A stretch of 64,000 nt of DNA from Streptacidiphilus sp. PB12-B1b (GTDB taxonomy: Bacteria > Actinomycetota > Actinomycetes > Streptomycetales > Streptomycetaceae): the NCBI RefSeq assembly GCF_014084125.1, contig NZ_CP048405.1, positions 2,356,001 to 2,420,000 of the forward strand, in the 5' to 3' direction. The position numbers and the translations under genes were made by a program. A model generated the notes under the pieces. It was not told where the DNA came from. It saw only the letters and a program-made list of their open reading frames with translations, and searched no databases. This document shows positions 1 to 8,425 of the stretch, in pieces. Within the stretch, counting starts at the first letter, position 1. Each line of letters begins with the position of its first letter.

Positions 1-266
1 TGGAGGCGGGCCGGGCGCTGTACCTGGCGGCGGCGCGGCGGCGCGACGCCGGGCTGGCCTTCAGCAAGCAGGCGGCCATGGCCAAGCTGTTCTGCACGGA
101 CGCGGCGATGAAGGTCGCCACCGACGCGGTCCAGGTGCTCGGCGGCTACGGCTACACCGCGGACCACCCGGTGGAGCGCTACATGCGCGAGGCGAAGGTG
201 CTGCAGATCGTCGAGGGCACCAACCAGATCCAGCGGATGGTCATCGGCCGCAGGCTGACCGACTGA
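1..266 (+). CDS. Acyl-CoA dehydrogenase, C-terminal part (5' end outside window)
   Basis: The frame is open from the left edge and ends at the TGA at 264-266, giving about the last 87 residues of an acyl-CoA dehydrogenase. These flavoenzymes oxidise acyl-CoA to trans-2-enoyl-CoA. The visible part is the C-terminal helical domain: it contains the family signature QVLGGYGYTADHPVERYMRE followed by QIVEGTNQIQR, which carries the conserved EGTNQIQR segment near the FAD/adenine pocket. The gene has no visible start only because of the window edge. The following genes on the same strand (a lipocalin-like protein and an ACAD10/11-type phosphotransferase) suggest a lipid or acyl-CoA catabolic cluster. 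Substrate chain length cannot be told from this fragment. Confidence 0.95.
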   Translation, partial: EAGRALYLAAARRRDAGLAFSKQAAMAKLFCTDAAMKVATDAVQVLGGYGYTADHPVERYMREAKVLQIVEGTNQIQRMVIGRRLTD

Positions 267-313
267 CCGACTGACCGACCGACCGGTGCCGGGCTATGGC
301 CTCCCGCAGGGTT

Positions 314-330
314 TCTGACGTACCGTCAGA
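314..330. promoter_or_regulatory. TetR-type operator (7-3-7 inverted repeat)
   Basis: TCTGACGTACCGTCAGA is a perfect inverted repeat with 7-bp arms (TCTGACG / CGTCAGA) and a 3-bp spacer. It sits 30 bp before the ATG at 360, just upstream of the ribosome site GGGAGG. The arms are of the TGACG/CGTCA type common for TetR-family repressors of acyl-CoA metabolism and drug pumps. A diverged copy (14 of 17 identical) lies at 26654-26670 upstream of the MFS gene. No TetR gene is adjacent in the window. Confidence 0.6.
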
Positions 331-359
331 CTTCGTCGATCTGCAGGGAGGCCATCCGC

Positions 360-1496
360 ATGCCGTCGCCCCAGCGTCCGGTCCCGCTCGACGAGTACCC
401 CGTGCACCAGGTGCCGCTCTCCATGCGGTACGTCGCCACCGGCGACCGCAACGCCTACGACCGCTGCATCTTCCACGTCTTCGACCACGAGGGCCGGGCG
501 CTGCTGGTCACCGGCCTCGGGGTCTACCCCAACACCGGCGTCATCGACGCCTACGCCACCCTGCGCACCGGTGACCGGCTGTACGCGGTGCGGGCCTCCG
601 ACGCGCTCGGCGAGGACCGGATGCGGCTGCGGGTCGGACCGCTCCGGATCGAGGTCCGCAAACCGCTCTCCACGCTGCGGCTGGTCTGCGAGGCCGACCC
701 GGACGACCCCGGCGGCCTCAGCTTCGACCTGACCTGGCAGGCCGAGTTCCCCGCCGTCTGGGAGCCGCACCACACCGCCCGCACCGGCGACCGGCTCACC
801 CTGGAGGGCCGGCGCTTCGTCCAGGCCGGGGCGCCCACCGGCACGCTGCGCGCCGCCGGGGTCGAGCACACCGTCAACGGCTCCGGCTGGACCGCCACCC
901 GCGACCGCAGCTGGGGCGTCCGCCCGATCCCCGGCGAGCAGCCCGGCCGCGCCGCCGACGAGCAGCGCACCGAGGGGTTCCACTGGGTGTGGTGCCCGAT
1001 CCGGTTCCGCGACCGCTTCGTCATGGTGCTGCTCCAGGAGGAGCCGGACGGCTACCGCACCCTCGGCGACGCCGTGCTCGCCCACCCCGTCGGCAGCGAA
1101 CGCCCGGACGAGCAACTCGGCTGGCCCTACGTCGACATCGACTACATTCCCGGCGGCCGGAGCCCGCGCGCGGCCGTGCTGCACCTCACCGACTCCGCCC
1201 GCAAGCCGCTGGAGATCCAGGCGCGGATGCTCACCGGCAGCCCGCTGGCGGTCGGCGCGGGCTACCCGCCCGCCGCGGACTGGCAGCACGGCACCTGGCA
1301 GGGGCGCGGCTGGAGCGACCGCCGCCGCTACGACCTCACCGACCCGGCCGACCTCGGCCCGGCCGGCTACGGCGTCACCGACCACGCCGCCCGCTTCGTG
1401 CTGGACGGCGAGGTCGGCCACGGCATCTTCGAGCACGGCAGTTTCGGACGGCACGACCCCAGCGGCTTCACCGGCTTCGACCCGGTCGCCCGCTGA
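360..1496 (+). CDS. Conserved hypothetical, lipocalin/CrtC-like beta-sandwich protein
   Basis: 378 residues, start ATG at 360 supported by the GGGAGG site at 346-351. No signal peptide or membrane segment is visible, so it is probably cytoplasmic. The sequence is rich in aromatic beta-strand motifs (YVATGDRNAYDR, WGVRPIP, FHWVWCPIRF, WPYVDIDYIPGG), the style of the hydroxyneurosporene-dehydratase/AttH-like double-lipocalin proteins that actinobacteria often encode beside acyl-CoA dehydrogenases. That assignment is an inference from pattern, not a firm match, and no catalytic residue can be named. It lies between an acyl-CoA dehydrogenase and a phosphotransferase on the same strand, with a TetR-like operator just upstream, so a role in hydrophobic-substrate catabolism is plausible. 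Confidence 0.75.
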   Translation: MPSPQRPVPLDEYPVHQVPLSMRYVATGDRNAYDRCIFHVFDHEGRALLVTGLGVYPNTGVIDAYATLRTGDRLYAVRASDALGEDRMRLRVGPLRIEVRKPLSTLRLVCEADPDDPGGLSFDLTWQAEFPAVWEPHHTARTGDRLTLEGRRFVQAGAPTGTLRAAGVEHTVNGSGWTATRDRSWGVRPIPGEQPGRAADEQRTEGFHWVWCPIRFRDRFVMVLLQEEPDGYRTLGDAVLAHPVGSERPDEQLGWPYVDIDYIPGGRSPRAAVLHLTDSARKPLEIQARMLTGSPLAVGAGYPPAADWQHGTWQGRGWSDRRRYDLTDPADLGPAGYGVTDHAARFVLDGEVGHGIFEHGSFGRHDPSGFTGFDPVAR

Positions 1497-1569
1497 CCGC
1501 CTGCTGACCGCTCGCCGAGCCCCGCTGACCGCCCGCTGGGCCCCGCTGACCCGAGGAGGTACGGCCGCC

Positions 1570-2697
1570 ATGTCCGCCCCCGGCGCCCCCCGCCCGCGCA
1601 CCACCACCCGCGACCCGGCCGAGCTGGAGCGCCGCCTGGCCGCCTGGATCGCCGACCGCCAGCCCGGCGCGACCGTGCGCGGGCTGAGCGTCCCGCCGTC
1701 CAACGGCATGTCCAGCGAGACCGTGCTGTTCGACCTGGTCCGGCCGGACGGCACCGCCCAGGACTGCGTGCTGCGGCTGGCCGCCGACCCCGACGCCTAC
1801 GCGGTGTTCCCGCACTACGACATGGAACGCCAGTACCGGGTCATGCAGTTGGTGGCGGCCCGGACCAAGGCCCCGGTGCCCCGGCTGCTGTGGCTGGAGA
1901 CCGACCCCGGCCCGCTAGGCGCGGCCGGATTCGTCATGGAGCGGGTCGAGGGGCGCGTCCCGCCCGACGTCATGCCCTACACCTACGGCGGGAACTGGCT
2001 GTTCACGGCCACCGACGCGGAGCGCGACCGGCTGGAGCAGGCCACGCTGGAGGTGCTCGCCGCGCTGCACACCCTGCCCGCCGACGGCCTCGCGGCCTTC
2101 CTCGCACCCGCGGCAACCGACGGACTGGCCGGCGCCACCCCGCTGCGCCGGCACGTCGAGCAGCAGCGCGGCTACTACGCCTGGGTGGTGCGCGGCCGTC
2201 CGCGTTCACCGCTGATCGAGCGCGCCTTCGCCCGGTTGGAGGAGCTGTGGCCGCAGGACGAGGGGCCGTCCGTGCTCAGCTGGGGCGACGCCCGCATCGG
2301 CAACATCGTCTACCAGGGGTTCACCCCGGTGGCCGTGCTGGACTGGGAGATGGCCTCGCTCGGTCCGCGCGAACTCGACCTGGCCTGGCTGGTGTTCCTG
2401 CACCGCTTCTTCCAGGACCTCACCGAGGCGTCGGGCCTGCCCGGGCTGCCCGGCTTCCTGGAGCCCGGACGCGTCGCCGAACGCTATGCCGCCCTCACCG
2501 GGCACACCCCGCGCGACCTGGAGTTCCACACCCTGTACGCCGCCCTGCGGCACGCCGTGGTGATGCTCCGCATCGCCTACCGACGGCTGCACTTCGGCGA
2601 GGCCGCCCTGCCGGACGAGCCGACCGGCGCAGACGTGGACCGGCTGATCCTGCACCGGCCCGCGCTGGAGGCCATGCTGGACCGACGCGGCCGGTGA
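1570..2697 (+). CDS. Phosphotransferase family protein (ACAD10/11-type kinase fold)
   Basis: 375 residues; ATG at 1570 follows GAGGAGG-like site (1553-1559). The protein has the aminoglycoside-phosphotransferase/choline-kinase fold: an N-lobe with the HYDMERQYRVMQLVAA segment, the FVMERVEGR hinge, the catalytic-loop equivalent LSWGDARIGNIVY (Brenner-like, HGD replaced by WGD, with Asp and Asn retained) and the metal-binding DWEMASLGPRELDLAW motif (DFG-equivalent DWE). Members are found fused or adjacent to acyl-CoA dehydrogenases (ACAD10/ACAD11), where the kinase phosphorylates hydroxy-acyl-CoA. Here the same pairing occurs with the fragment at 1-266, supporting a hydroxy-acyl-CoA role rather than drug resistance. 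Substrate is inferred. Confidence 0.88.
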   Translation: MSAPGAPRPRTTTRDPAELERRLAAWIADRQPGATVRGLSVPPSNGMSSETVLFDLVRPDGTAQDCVLRLAADPDAYAVFPHYDMERQYRVMQLVAARTKAPVPRLLWLETDPGPLGAAGFVMERVEGRVPPDVMPYTYGGNWLFTATDAERDRLEQATLEVLAALHTLPADGLAAFLAPAATDGLAGATPLRRHVEQQRGYYAWVVRGRPRSPLIERAFARLEELWPQDEGPSVLSWGDARIGNIVYQGFTPVAVLDWEMASLGPRELDLAWLVFLHRFFQDLTEASGLPGLPGFLEPGRVAERYAALTGHTPRDLEFHTLYAALRHAVVMLRIAYRRLHFGEAALPDEPTGADVDRLILHRPALEAMLDRRGR

Positions 2698-2741
2698 ACC
2701 CCCGTGCGAACAGCCGGGGTTGACGACAGGTCAGAATAAGA

Positions 2742-3155
2742 TCAGGAACGGTGCAGGGCGATCCGCACCGGGCGCGAGCCCGCGCCGCCGACGTGCGAGA
2801 ACGGCTGGCGACGCCAGTCCAGCTCCGGCGGCAGGGCCAGCAGCGACTCCAGCGAGGGCTCCGGGTCGAAGTCCGGCTCCTCCTCCAACTCGTCGGCCTC
2901 GGCCGCCGGTCGGCCCGAACCGACGCAGACGGCGGGGGAGAACGGGTGCCAGGCGGTGGGCAGTTGCGCGTGCAGCGGGAACCGCTCCTCGTCGCCGAGC
3001 AGGGCGATCGGGCGGTGGCACTCGGGGCAGCGGACCCGGAAGATGTCCCAGGTCTCGCCGTCGCCGGGGTCGAGACCGGGGTCGATGCCGGTCAGCTCGG
3101 GCTCGGCCCCGGGTGTGTCGGCATCGGCGTGCGGAAGCTCTCTGATGGCAGACAT
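2742..3155 (-). CDS. Hypothetical acidic protein with CPEC motif
   Basis: 137 residues if it starts at the ATG at 3155, chosen because it is preceded by a good ribosome site (GAGGGGG, 3161-3167 on this strand); a longer reading frame up to 3272 has no such site. The protein is acidic, with one CxxC pair in RVRCPECHRP, the segment HPFSPAVC with a further Cys, and an acidic middle (ADELEEEPDFDPEPS). It has no signal peptide or membrane segment. The arrangement hints at a small zinc-ribbon-like fold, but only three Cys and several His are present and I do not recognise a named family. It is divergent from the Lrp regulator at 3382 and may be controlled by it. Confidence 0.65.
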   Translation of the reverse strand: MSAIRELPHADADTPGAEPELTGIDPGLDPGDGETWDIFRVRCPECHRPIALLGDEERFPLHAQLPTAWHPFSPAVCVGSGRPAAEADELEEEPDFDPEPSLESLLALPPELDWRRQPFSHVGGAGSRPVRIALHRS

Positions 3156-3367
3156 GTGATCCCCCTCGGACGATGAACTGGTGACCCCCTCCGTGCGGAA
3201 GTCCCCGGACCACGGAGGAGTCACTGCCAGGACTTCCCTCCCGCCGAGCCGAATAATCCTGAGACCCGCCATCCCGCCATGTGGCCGGTGTGGTCTTCGT
3301 CACAGCTCGGGCGGGGCTCTTGCCCCGGATCAGGGCGTACGCCCGGCGCGCACCCGGCATATTCGGA

Positions 3368-3373
3368 TAGCCT
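3368..3373 (+). promoter_or_regulatory. Probable -10 box of leaderless promoter for the Lrp gene
   Basis: TAGCCT lies 8 nt before the GTG at 3382, the spacing expected if transcription begins at or next to the start codon. No ribosome site precedes the GTG, consistent with a leaderless mRNA, which is common in actinobacteria. No clear -35 box is seen. Confidence 0.35.
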
Positions 3374-3381
3374 CGCCTGTC

Positions 3382-3825
3382 GTGGAGGAACTGGACCGTC
3401 AGATTGTGCAGCTGCTCGTCGGCGACGGGCGGATGAGCTACACCGACCTGGGCAAGGCCACCGGCCTGTCCACCTCGGCGGTGCACCAGCGCGTCCGGCG
3501 GCTGGAACAGCGCGGCGTGATCCGCGGCTACGCCGCGATCGTCGACCCGGAGGCCGTGGCCCTGCCGCTGACCGCGTTCATCTCGGTCAAGCCGTTCGAC
3601 CCCAGCGCCCCGGACGACGCCCCGGAGCGCCTGGCCGACCTGGAGGAGATCGAGGCCTGCCACAGCGTGGCGGGGGAGGAGAACTACATCCTCAAGGTCC
3701 GCGTCGGCGGCCCGGGCGAGCTGGAGCACCTGCTGGCCCGCATCCGCACCGCGGCCGGGGTCTCCACCCGCACCACGGTCGTGCTCAGCACCCCCTACGA
3801 GGCCCGCCCGCCCCGGCTGCCCTAG
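3382..3825 (+). CDS. Lrp/AsnC family transcriptional regulator
   Basis: 147 residues from the GTG at 3382. The N-terminus (residues 1-60) is the AsnC-type helix-turn-helix: ELDRQIVQLLVGDGR, then TDLGKATGLSTSAVHQRVRR with the recognition helix. Residues 65-145 form the ligand-binding RAM (ACT-like) domain, including EACHSVAGEENYILKVR. Family members bind amino acids or related small molecules and act as dimers/octamers on DNA. The start was chosen because the homologous region begins here and upstream codons give a non-homologous Pro/Arg-rich extension. It is divergent from 2742-3155 and 69 bp upstream of the amidohydrolase gene, so it probably controls one or both. Ligand unknown. Confidence 0.93.
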   Translation: MEELDRQIVQLLVGDGRMSYTDLGKATGLSTSAVHQRVRRLEQRGVIRGYAAIVDPEAVALPLTAFISVKPFDPSAPDDAPERLADLEEIEACHSVAGEENYILKVRVGGPGELEHLLARIRTAAGVSTRTTVVLSTPYEARPPRLP

Positions 3826-3894
3826 CCGCCCGGCTCCCGCCGCCCGCGCTGCCCGCCGCCGGGCCGGTCGGGCAGGCGGTGCAGACTGTTCAGC

Positions 3895-5595
3895 ATGACC
3901 ACGCGCCCCACCCCCGCCCCCTTCCTGCCCGGCCCGGACGACCCCGCCGTGCGCACCCTGCTGCTGCGCGGCGGTCGCGTCCACAGCCCGGCCGACCGCT
4001 TCGCCACCGCCGTCCTGGTCCAGGACGGCACGGTGGCCTGGGTCGGCTCCGAGGGCGCCGCCGACAGCTACGCCCGGGACGCGGACGCCGTGGTGGACCT
4101 CGGCGGGGCGCTGGTCACCCCCGCCTTCGTGGACGCCCATGTGCACGCCACCGCCACCGGCCTCGCCCTGACCGGTCTGGACCTCACCGGCTGCCCCGGC
4201 CTGGCCGAGGCGCTGGCCCGGATCGCCGCCTTCGTCCGGGCCCAGCCGGCCGGGGGAGTCGTCGTCGGCCACGGCTGGGACGAGACCGGCTGGCCCGAGC
4301 GCCGGGCGCCCACGCTCGCCGAGCTGGACGCCGCCTGTGCCGGGGCCGCCGTCTACCTCTCCCGCACCGACGTCCACTCCGCACTGGCGTCCAGCGCGCT
4401 GCGGGCCCTGGCCGACCGCACCCTCGCCGAGGAGGGCGCCGGGGGCGGCGCCGGGCTGGCCGCGCTGGCCGGGTACCACCCGGAGCAGCCGCTGAGCCGC
4501 GAGGCGCACCACGCCGTCCGCAGCGCCGCGCTGGCCCACCTGAGCGCCGGTCAGCGCGACGCCGCGCAGCGGGCCGCCCTGGGCCGCGCCGCCGAGCTGG
4601 GCATCGGCGCGGTGCACGAGTGCGCGGGCCCGGGCATCTCCTCGGCGGAGGACCTGACCGCGCTGCTGTCGCTGGCGGCCGAGGGGCGCGGCCCGGAGGT
4701 CTTCGGCTACTGGGGCGAGCTGGGCGCGGTGGACACCGCCCGCCGCCTGGGCGCGGTCGGGGCCGGCGGCGACCTCTTCGTGGACGGTGCGATCGGCTCG
4801 CACACCGCCTGCCTGCACGCCCCCTACAGCGACGCGGCCGGCGAGGGCGCGGAGTACGTGTCGGCCGCGCAGATCGCCGACCACGTCGCCGCCTGCACCG
4901 AGGCCGGGCTGCAGGCCGGCTTCCACGCCATCGGCGACGCCGCGCTGGCCTCGGTCGTCCAGGGCGTGCGCGCGGTCGCCGACAAGCTCGGCCTGGACCG
5001 GGTCCGGGCGCTGCGGCACCGGGTGGAGCACGCCGAGATGCTGGACGCGGACGCCGTCGCGGCCTTCGCCGACCTGGGTCTGACCGCCTCCGTCCAGCCC
5101 GCCTTCGACGCCGCCTGGGGCGGCCCCGAGGGCATGTACGCGGCTCGGCTGGGGGCCGAGCGGGCCCGGGCGATGAACCCCTTCGCGGCGCTGCTGCGGG
5201 CCGGGGTGCCGCTGGCCTTCGGCTCCGACGCCCCGGTGACCGCGCTGGACCCCTGGGGCACCGTCCGGGCGGCCGCGTTCCACCGGACCCCGGAGCACCG
5301 GATCTCGGTCCGCGCGGCCTTCACCGCCCACACCCGGGGCGGCTGGCGGGCGCTGGGCCGGGACGACGCGGGGGTGCTGCTGCCGGGCGCCCCGGCGAGC
5401 TACGCCGTCTGGTCCTCCGGGGAGCTGCTGGTGCAGGCCCCGGACCAGCGGGTGGCCAACTGGTCCACCGACCCGCGCGCGGGCGTCCCCGGGCTGCCGG
5501 ACCTGTCCCCGGGCGCGCCGCTGCCGCAGTGCCTGGCCACCGTCGTCCGGGGCCGCACCGTGCACCGCGCGGAGCACTCGGCCGCGCAGGGCTGA
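3895..5595 (+). CDS. Amidohydrolase family protein (YtcJ type)
   Basis: 566 residues, ATG at 3895. It belongs to the metal-dependent amidohydrolase superfamily of the YtcJ/imidazolonepropionase-like group. Visible features in order: a beta-sandwich N-terminus (LLLRGGRVHSPAD), the first metal motif PAFVDAHVHA (HxH) near residue 80, the VVGHGWDETGWPE segment typical of YtcJ proteins, DGAIGSHTA, the second metal His regions GFHAIGDAAL and RHRVEHAEML, and the C-terminal metal Asp in FGSDAPVTALDPW. The enzyme should hydrolyse an amide or cyclic amide in the cytoplasm; no signal peptide is present. It follows the Lrp regulator, its likely controller. Substrate cannot be inferred. Confidence 0.92.
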   Translation: MTTRPTPAPFLPGPDDPAVRTLLLRGGRVHSPADRFATAVLVQDGTVAWVGSEGAADSYARDADAVVDLGGALVTPAFVDAHVHATATGLALTGLDLTGCPGLAEALARIAAFVRAQPAGGVVVGHGWDETGWPERRAPTLAELDAACAGAAVYLSRTDVHSALASSALRALADRTLAEEGAGGGAGLAALAGYHPEQPLSREAHHAVRSAALAHLSAGQRDAAQRAALGRAAELGIGAVHECAGPGISSAEDLTALLSLAAEGRGPEVFGYWGELGAVDTARRLGAVGAGGDLFVDGAIGSHTACLHAPYSDAAGEGAEYVSAAQIADHVAACTEAGLQAGFHAIGDAALASVVQGVRAVADKLGLDRVRALRHRVEHAEMLDADAVAAFADLGLTASVQPAFDAAWGGPEGMYAARLGAERARAMNPFAALLRAGVPLAFGSDAPVTALDPWGTVRAAAFHRTPEHRISVRAAFTAHTRGGWRALGRDDAGVLLPGAPASYAVWSSGELLVQAPDQRVANWSTDPRAGVPGLPDLSPGAPLPQCLATVVRGRTVHRAEHSAAQG

Positions 5596-6233
5596 TCGAG
5601 CGGGGCTGATCGAGCGGGTCAACCTTTCCGATCGTTTTTGCACCACCTGGGGTGAATTTCCTCCGTAAGAGTGGCGATCGGTGTCCGGATACCGCCGAAC
5701 GATGGGCGTCCTGACCGCCCCGGAGGCCCTGCCACTGCTGCTCTGACCTGCTACGACGGCTCATCGTGGCAGGTCGGAGGGCAGTTGACAGGCAGTGGCC
5801 GCAGGCGGGTAGGTTCGGCCGCGTCCACCTTCCGGAATCCTCCGCAGGACCGACCGACCGGAACACCTCCACGCAAAACCCGAGACCACAACTGGGCCAA
5901 CGAGCGGCGTCCCCGGACACCGACAGGCAGCCAGGTCCAGTCCTCCAGGCCCGGGGAGCGCGGGCGCCGGCAGGCCAACCGGGTCCGGTCGGCAGGTGCG
6001 ACCCGGGCACGGCCCGAACGTTCAGTAGACAACGGCCCTCGGTCGATCCGCAGCCAGCGGACCCCAGGTCGGACCGAAGAACGCTCGGACCGTGCCCGCT
6101 GCACACCCCCCACGACCGACCGACCCCGTTCCGGCCCCGGCCACCGCGCCGCTGCCGCCGGAAGGGCGAACGGCGGCGGCCGCCGGGCCGCCGGTCCTTT
6201 GTTCCGCGCGCACGCTGTGGGACAACCGGAACC
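5596..6233. other. 638-bp intergenic region without a convincing gene
   Basis: No frame here has both a plausible start and family-like protein sequence. It begins with a 14-bp tandem duplication (GGCTGATCGAGCGG, 5591-5618 roughly), then an A/T-richer stretch (5625-5665), then a sigma-70-like promoter at 5785-5815 pointing right, followed by about 420 bp up to the next start codon. The downstream stretch could be a long leader or an untranslated RNA; it does not match rnpB, tmRNA or 6S RNA as I know them. Confidence 0.5.
5785..5815 (+). promoter_or_regulatory. HrdB-type promoter
   Basis: TTGACA (5785-5790), 19-bp spacer, TAGGTT (5810-5815). The -35 is a perfect consensus and the -10 fits the streptomycete TAGRRT pattern; the spacer is one base longer than ideal. 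Transcription would start near 5822 and run toward the gene at 6234 across about 410 bp of non-coding sequence. Confidence 0.5.
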
Positions 6234-6566
6234 ATGGCAGCACCACTGAACGTCTTCGAGGCCAACGGCTACCACTACCTGGACGAGCCCGAGCCGCGCA
6301 TCCCGGCCTGCGGGCCGCACCTGTCCGGCACCGTCTTCGACTTCGACGGCTGCGGACGGCACATCCGCTTCTTCTGCGTCCGGCTGACCCTCGCCGACTG
6401 CCTGGATCTCGACCGGATCGGCCGCCGCACCTGGCAGGCGTTCGGCCTGCGCGGGCCGCTCTACCTCGGCGAGGCCGTCCAGCAGGACCTGGACCGGGAC
6501 CGGGGCCTGCCGCCCGTCCCGCCCGTGCTGCCCGGCCGCGCCTGGCGCGGAGCGGTCGGACGCTGA
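6234..6566 (+). CDS. Hypothetical protein, 110 aa
   Basis: 110 residues from ATG 6234. I do not recognise the family. The composition is protein-like, with aromatic and Cys residues (NVFEANGYHYLDEPEPR, FDFDGCGRHIRFFC, CLDLDRIGRRTWQAFGLRG) instead of the Arg/Pro-rich pattern of spurious frames in this genome. No signal peptide or membrane segment. No strong ribosome site is visible just before the ATG, so the start is uncertain; the frame is open further upstream but that part looks non-coding. A compact hairpin follows the stop at 6575-6595. It stands alone between the amidohydrolase and lnt. Confidence 0.6.
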   Translation: MAAPLNVFEANGYHYLDEPEPRIPACGPHLSGTVFDFDGCGRHIRFFCVRLTLADCLDLDRIGRRTWQAFGLRGPLYLGEAVQQDLDRDRGLPPVPPVLPGRAWRGAVGR

Positions 6567-6574
6567 GTGGAGGC

Positions 6575-6595
6575 CCGACTGCGGCGCGCAGTCGG
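6575..6595 (+). terminator. Hairpin after the 6234 gene
   Basis: CCGACTGCG / CGCAGTCGG form a perfect 9-bp stem with a 3-nt loop, 9 bp after the stop codon at 6566. No T-run follows, as is usual in these genomes. Confidence 0.5.
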
Positions 6596-6736
6596 AACGG
6601 CGGCCAGGTTCGGGTTCGGGTGTGGATTCCCCGCACCGGGCCCCTGGACTCCTGCCCGGACGCCCGCACGCTGTACCGTCGTCCAACGTCGTGCAGTGTG
6701 CACCGCACCGCGGCGACGACCGAATGTCCCGTGTGA

Positions 6737-8425
6737 GTGAAAGTGGCGAACGTGGCCTTGCCCCTTGACCCCGTCCGCCCCGCGGCGGACGTCCGCCCGG
6801 AGCCGGAGGCCGCAGCGCCGCGCGGCCCCCGTCGATGGGCGCGGAGCCGGTGGGCGCTGATGCGTGCCGGGCTGCCCCGGACCGTCCTGGCCGTGCTCTG
6901 CGGGGTCCTGCTGGCGCTCTCCTTTCCCCCGTACGGCCTATGGCCGCTGTCCGTTCTCGCGGTGGCCGGGCTCAGCCTGCTCACCCACCGCCGGACCGCG
7001 CGGCAGGCCGCCTGGACCGGCTTCGTCTTCGGTGCGCCGTTCCTGCTCTGGCTGCTGTTCTGGCTCAACGTCATCGGCCTGGACGCCTGGCTGCTGCTGG
7101 CGCTGTTCGAGTCGCTGTTCGTCGCCGCCATGGCCGTGGGCCAGGCGCTGACCTCGCGGCTGCGGGCCTGGCCGCTGTGGACCGCCTGCCTGTGGGTCGC
7201 CCAGGAGTGGGCCCGGGACCGGGTTCCGCTCGGCGGCTTCCCCTGGGGCCGGCTGGCCTTCGCCAACACCTCCTCGCCGTTCACCCCGCTGGCGGCGATC
7301 GGCGGCGCGCCGCTGGTCAGCTTCGGGGTGGCGCTCAGCGGAGCCCTGCTGGCCGCGGCGCTGATCACCGCACGCGGGCGCGAAGGAGCACGCCGGGGAG
7401 TGCGCGCGGGTGCGTGCGCCGCCGCCGCGCTGATATGCGCCGTCGTCGGGTACACCGTGCCGGTGCCGACCGCGGGCCAGACCTCCGGCGGTCCGGCCTC
7501 CGCCGAGATCGCCGTGATCCAGGGAAATGTGCCGCACGCAGGGATGAATTTTCTGGGTCGTCCGATGGAGGTTCTGGAGAACCACGTCGCCGAGACCGAC
7601 AAGCTCGCCGCCGCCGTCGACGCGGGCCGCACGCCCCGGCCGGACCTGGTGGTCTGGCCGGAGAACTCCTCCGACGTCGACCCCTTCCTGACCCCCGCGG
7701 CCTTCGACCTGATCCAGCAGACGGTGCAGCGCATCGGGGTGCCGATCCTGGTAGGCGCCCTGGTCAACGGCCCGGACGCGAGCCACATCCAGAACGAGGG
7801 CATCGTCTGGTCGCCCGCCACCGGGCCCGGGGCGCACTACACCAAGCAGCACCCGGTGCCCTTCGGCGAGTACGTTCCCTACCGCTCGCTGCTCACCCCG
7901 TACTTCAGCGAACTGAAGCGCATTCCGGTCGATTTCTACGCCGGAAGGACCACCGGTATTCTCCAGGTGGGCCCGGCCAGGATCGGCGACGTGATCTGCT
8001 TCGAGGTCGCCTACGACGGTATCGTCCACGACGCGGTCGCCAAGGGCGGCCGGGTGCTGGTCGTGCAGACGAACAACGCCACCTACGAGCACACCGACCA
8101 GCCCGACCAGCAGTTCGCCATGTCGCGGCTGCGCGCGGTCGAGAGCGGCAGGGCCGTGGTCATCGCCTCGACCAGCGGCATCAGCGCCGTCATCGCACCC
8201 GACGGGCGGGTGGTGGAACGCACCCAGCTGGCCACCGCGGCCGAGCTGGAGGCACGGGTCCCGCTCCGGGACTCACCGACGGTCGCGGACCGGGTCGGCG
8301 CCGCCCCCGAGTGGGCCCTGGCCATGGTCGGACTGCTGGCCTGTGCGTTTGCCATGTACGCCGGTCGGCGGAATCGTGTTCCAGCCACAGCAAACGATGA
8401 TGCGGAAGAAGGGGCCGGTCCGTGA
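6737..8425 (+). CDS. lnt: Apolipoprotein N-acyltransferase
   Basis: 562 residues, integral membrane. Lnt transfers an acyl chain from phospholipid to the N-terminal Cys of lipoproteins; actinomycete Lnt is the third lipoprotein-maturation enzyme. The first about 230 residues hold some seven hydrophobic segments (for example TVLAVLCGVLLALSFPPYGL, FLLWLLFWLNVIGLDAWLL). The second half is the nitrilase-like catalytic domain with the expected triad: Glu in VVWPENSSD, Lys in YTKQHPVPFGEYVP, Cys in DVICFEVAYDG. It ends with a C-terminal membrane helix. The GTG at 6737 is the first in-frame start; nearby GTGs at 6743 and 6752 are possible because no strong ribosome site is seen. It overlaps the next gene by 4 bp (GTGA), coupling it to the mannosyl-phospho-polyprenol synthase; in some actinobacteria these two are one fused protein. 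Confidence 0.95.
   Translation: MKVANVALPLDPVRPAADVRPEPEAAAPRGPRRWARSRWALMRAGLPRTVLAVLCGVLLALSFPPYGLWPLSVLAVAGLSLLTHRRTARQAAWTGFVFGAPFLLWLLFWLNVIGLDAWLLLALFESLFVAAMAVGQALTSRLRAWPLWTACLWVAQEWARDRVPLGGFPWGRLAFANTSSPFTPLAAIGGAPLVSFGVALSGALLAAALITARGREGARRGVRAGACAAAALICAVVGYTVPVPTAGQTSGGPASAEIAVIQGNVPHAGMNFLGRPMEVLENHVAETDKLAAAVDAGRTPRPDLVVWPENSSDVDPFLTPAAFDLIQQTVQRIGVPILVGALVNGPDASHIQNEGIVWSPATGPGAHYTKQHPVPFGEYVPYRSLLTPYFSELKRIPVDFYAGRTTGILQVGPARIGDVICFEVAYDGIVHDAVAKGGRVLVVQTNNATYEHTDQPDQQFAMSRLRAVESGRAVVIASTSGISAVIAPDGRVVERTQLATAAELEARVPLRDSPTVADRVGAAPEWALAMVGLLACAFAMYAGRRNRVPATANDDAEEGAGP

Noticed and set aside
294-1754. Long minus-strand open frame opposite the first two genes
   Set aside because: Composition is Val/Gly/Ala/Arg-rich without motifs; it mirrors the real plus-strand genes, a common artefact of high GC.
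2731-5646. 971-codon minus-strand frame
   Set aside because: It runs opposite the amidohydrolase and Lrp genes and is low-complexity Gly/Arg/Ala; the plus-strand genes have clear family motifs.
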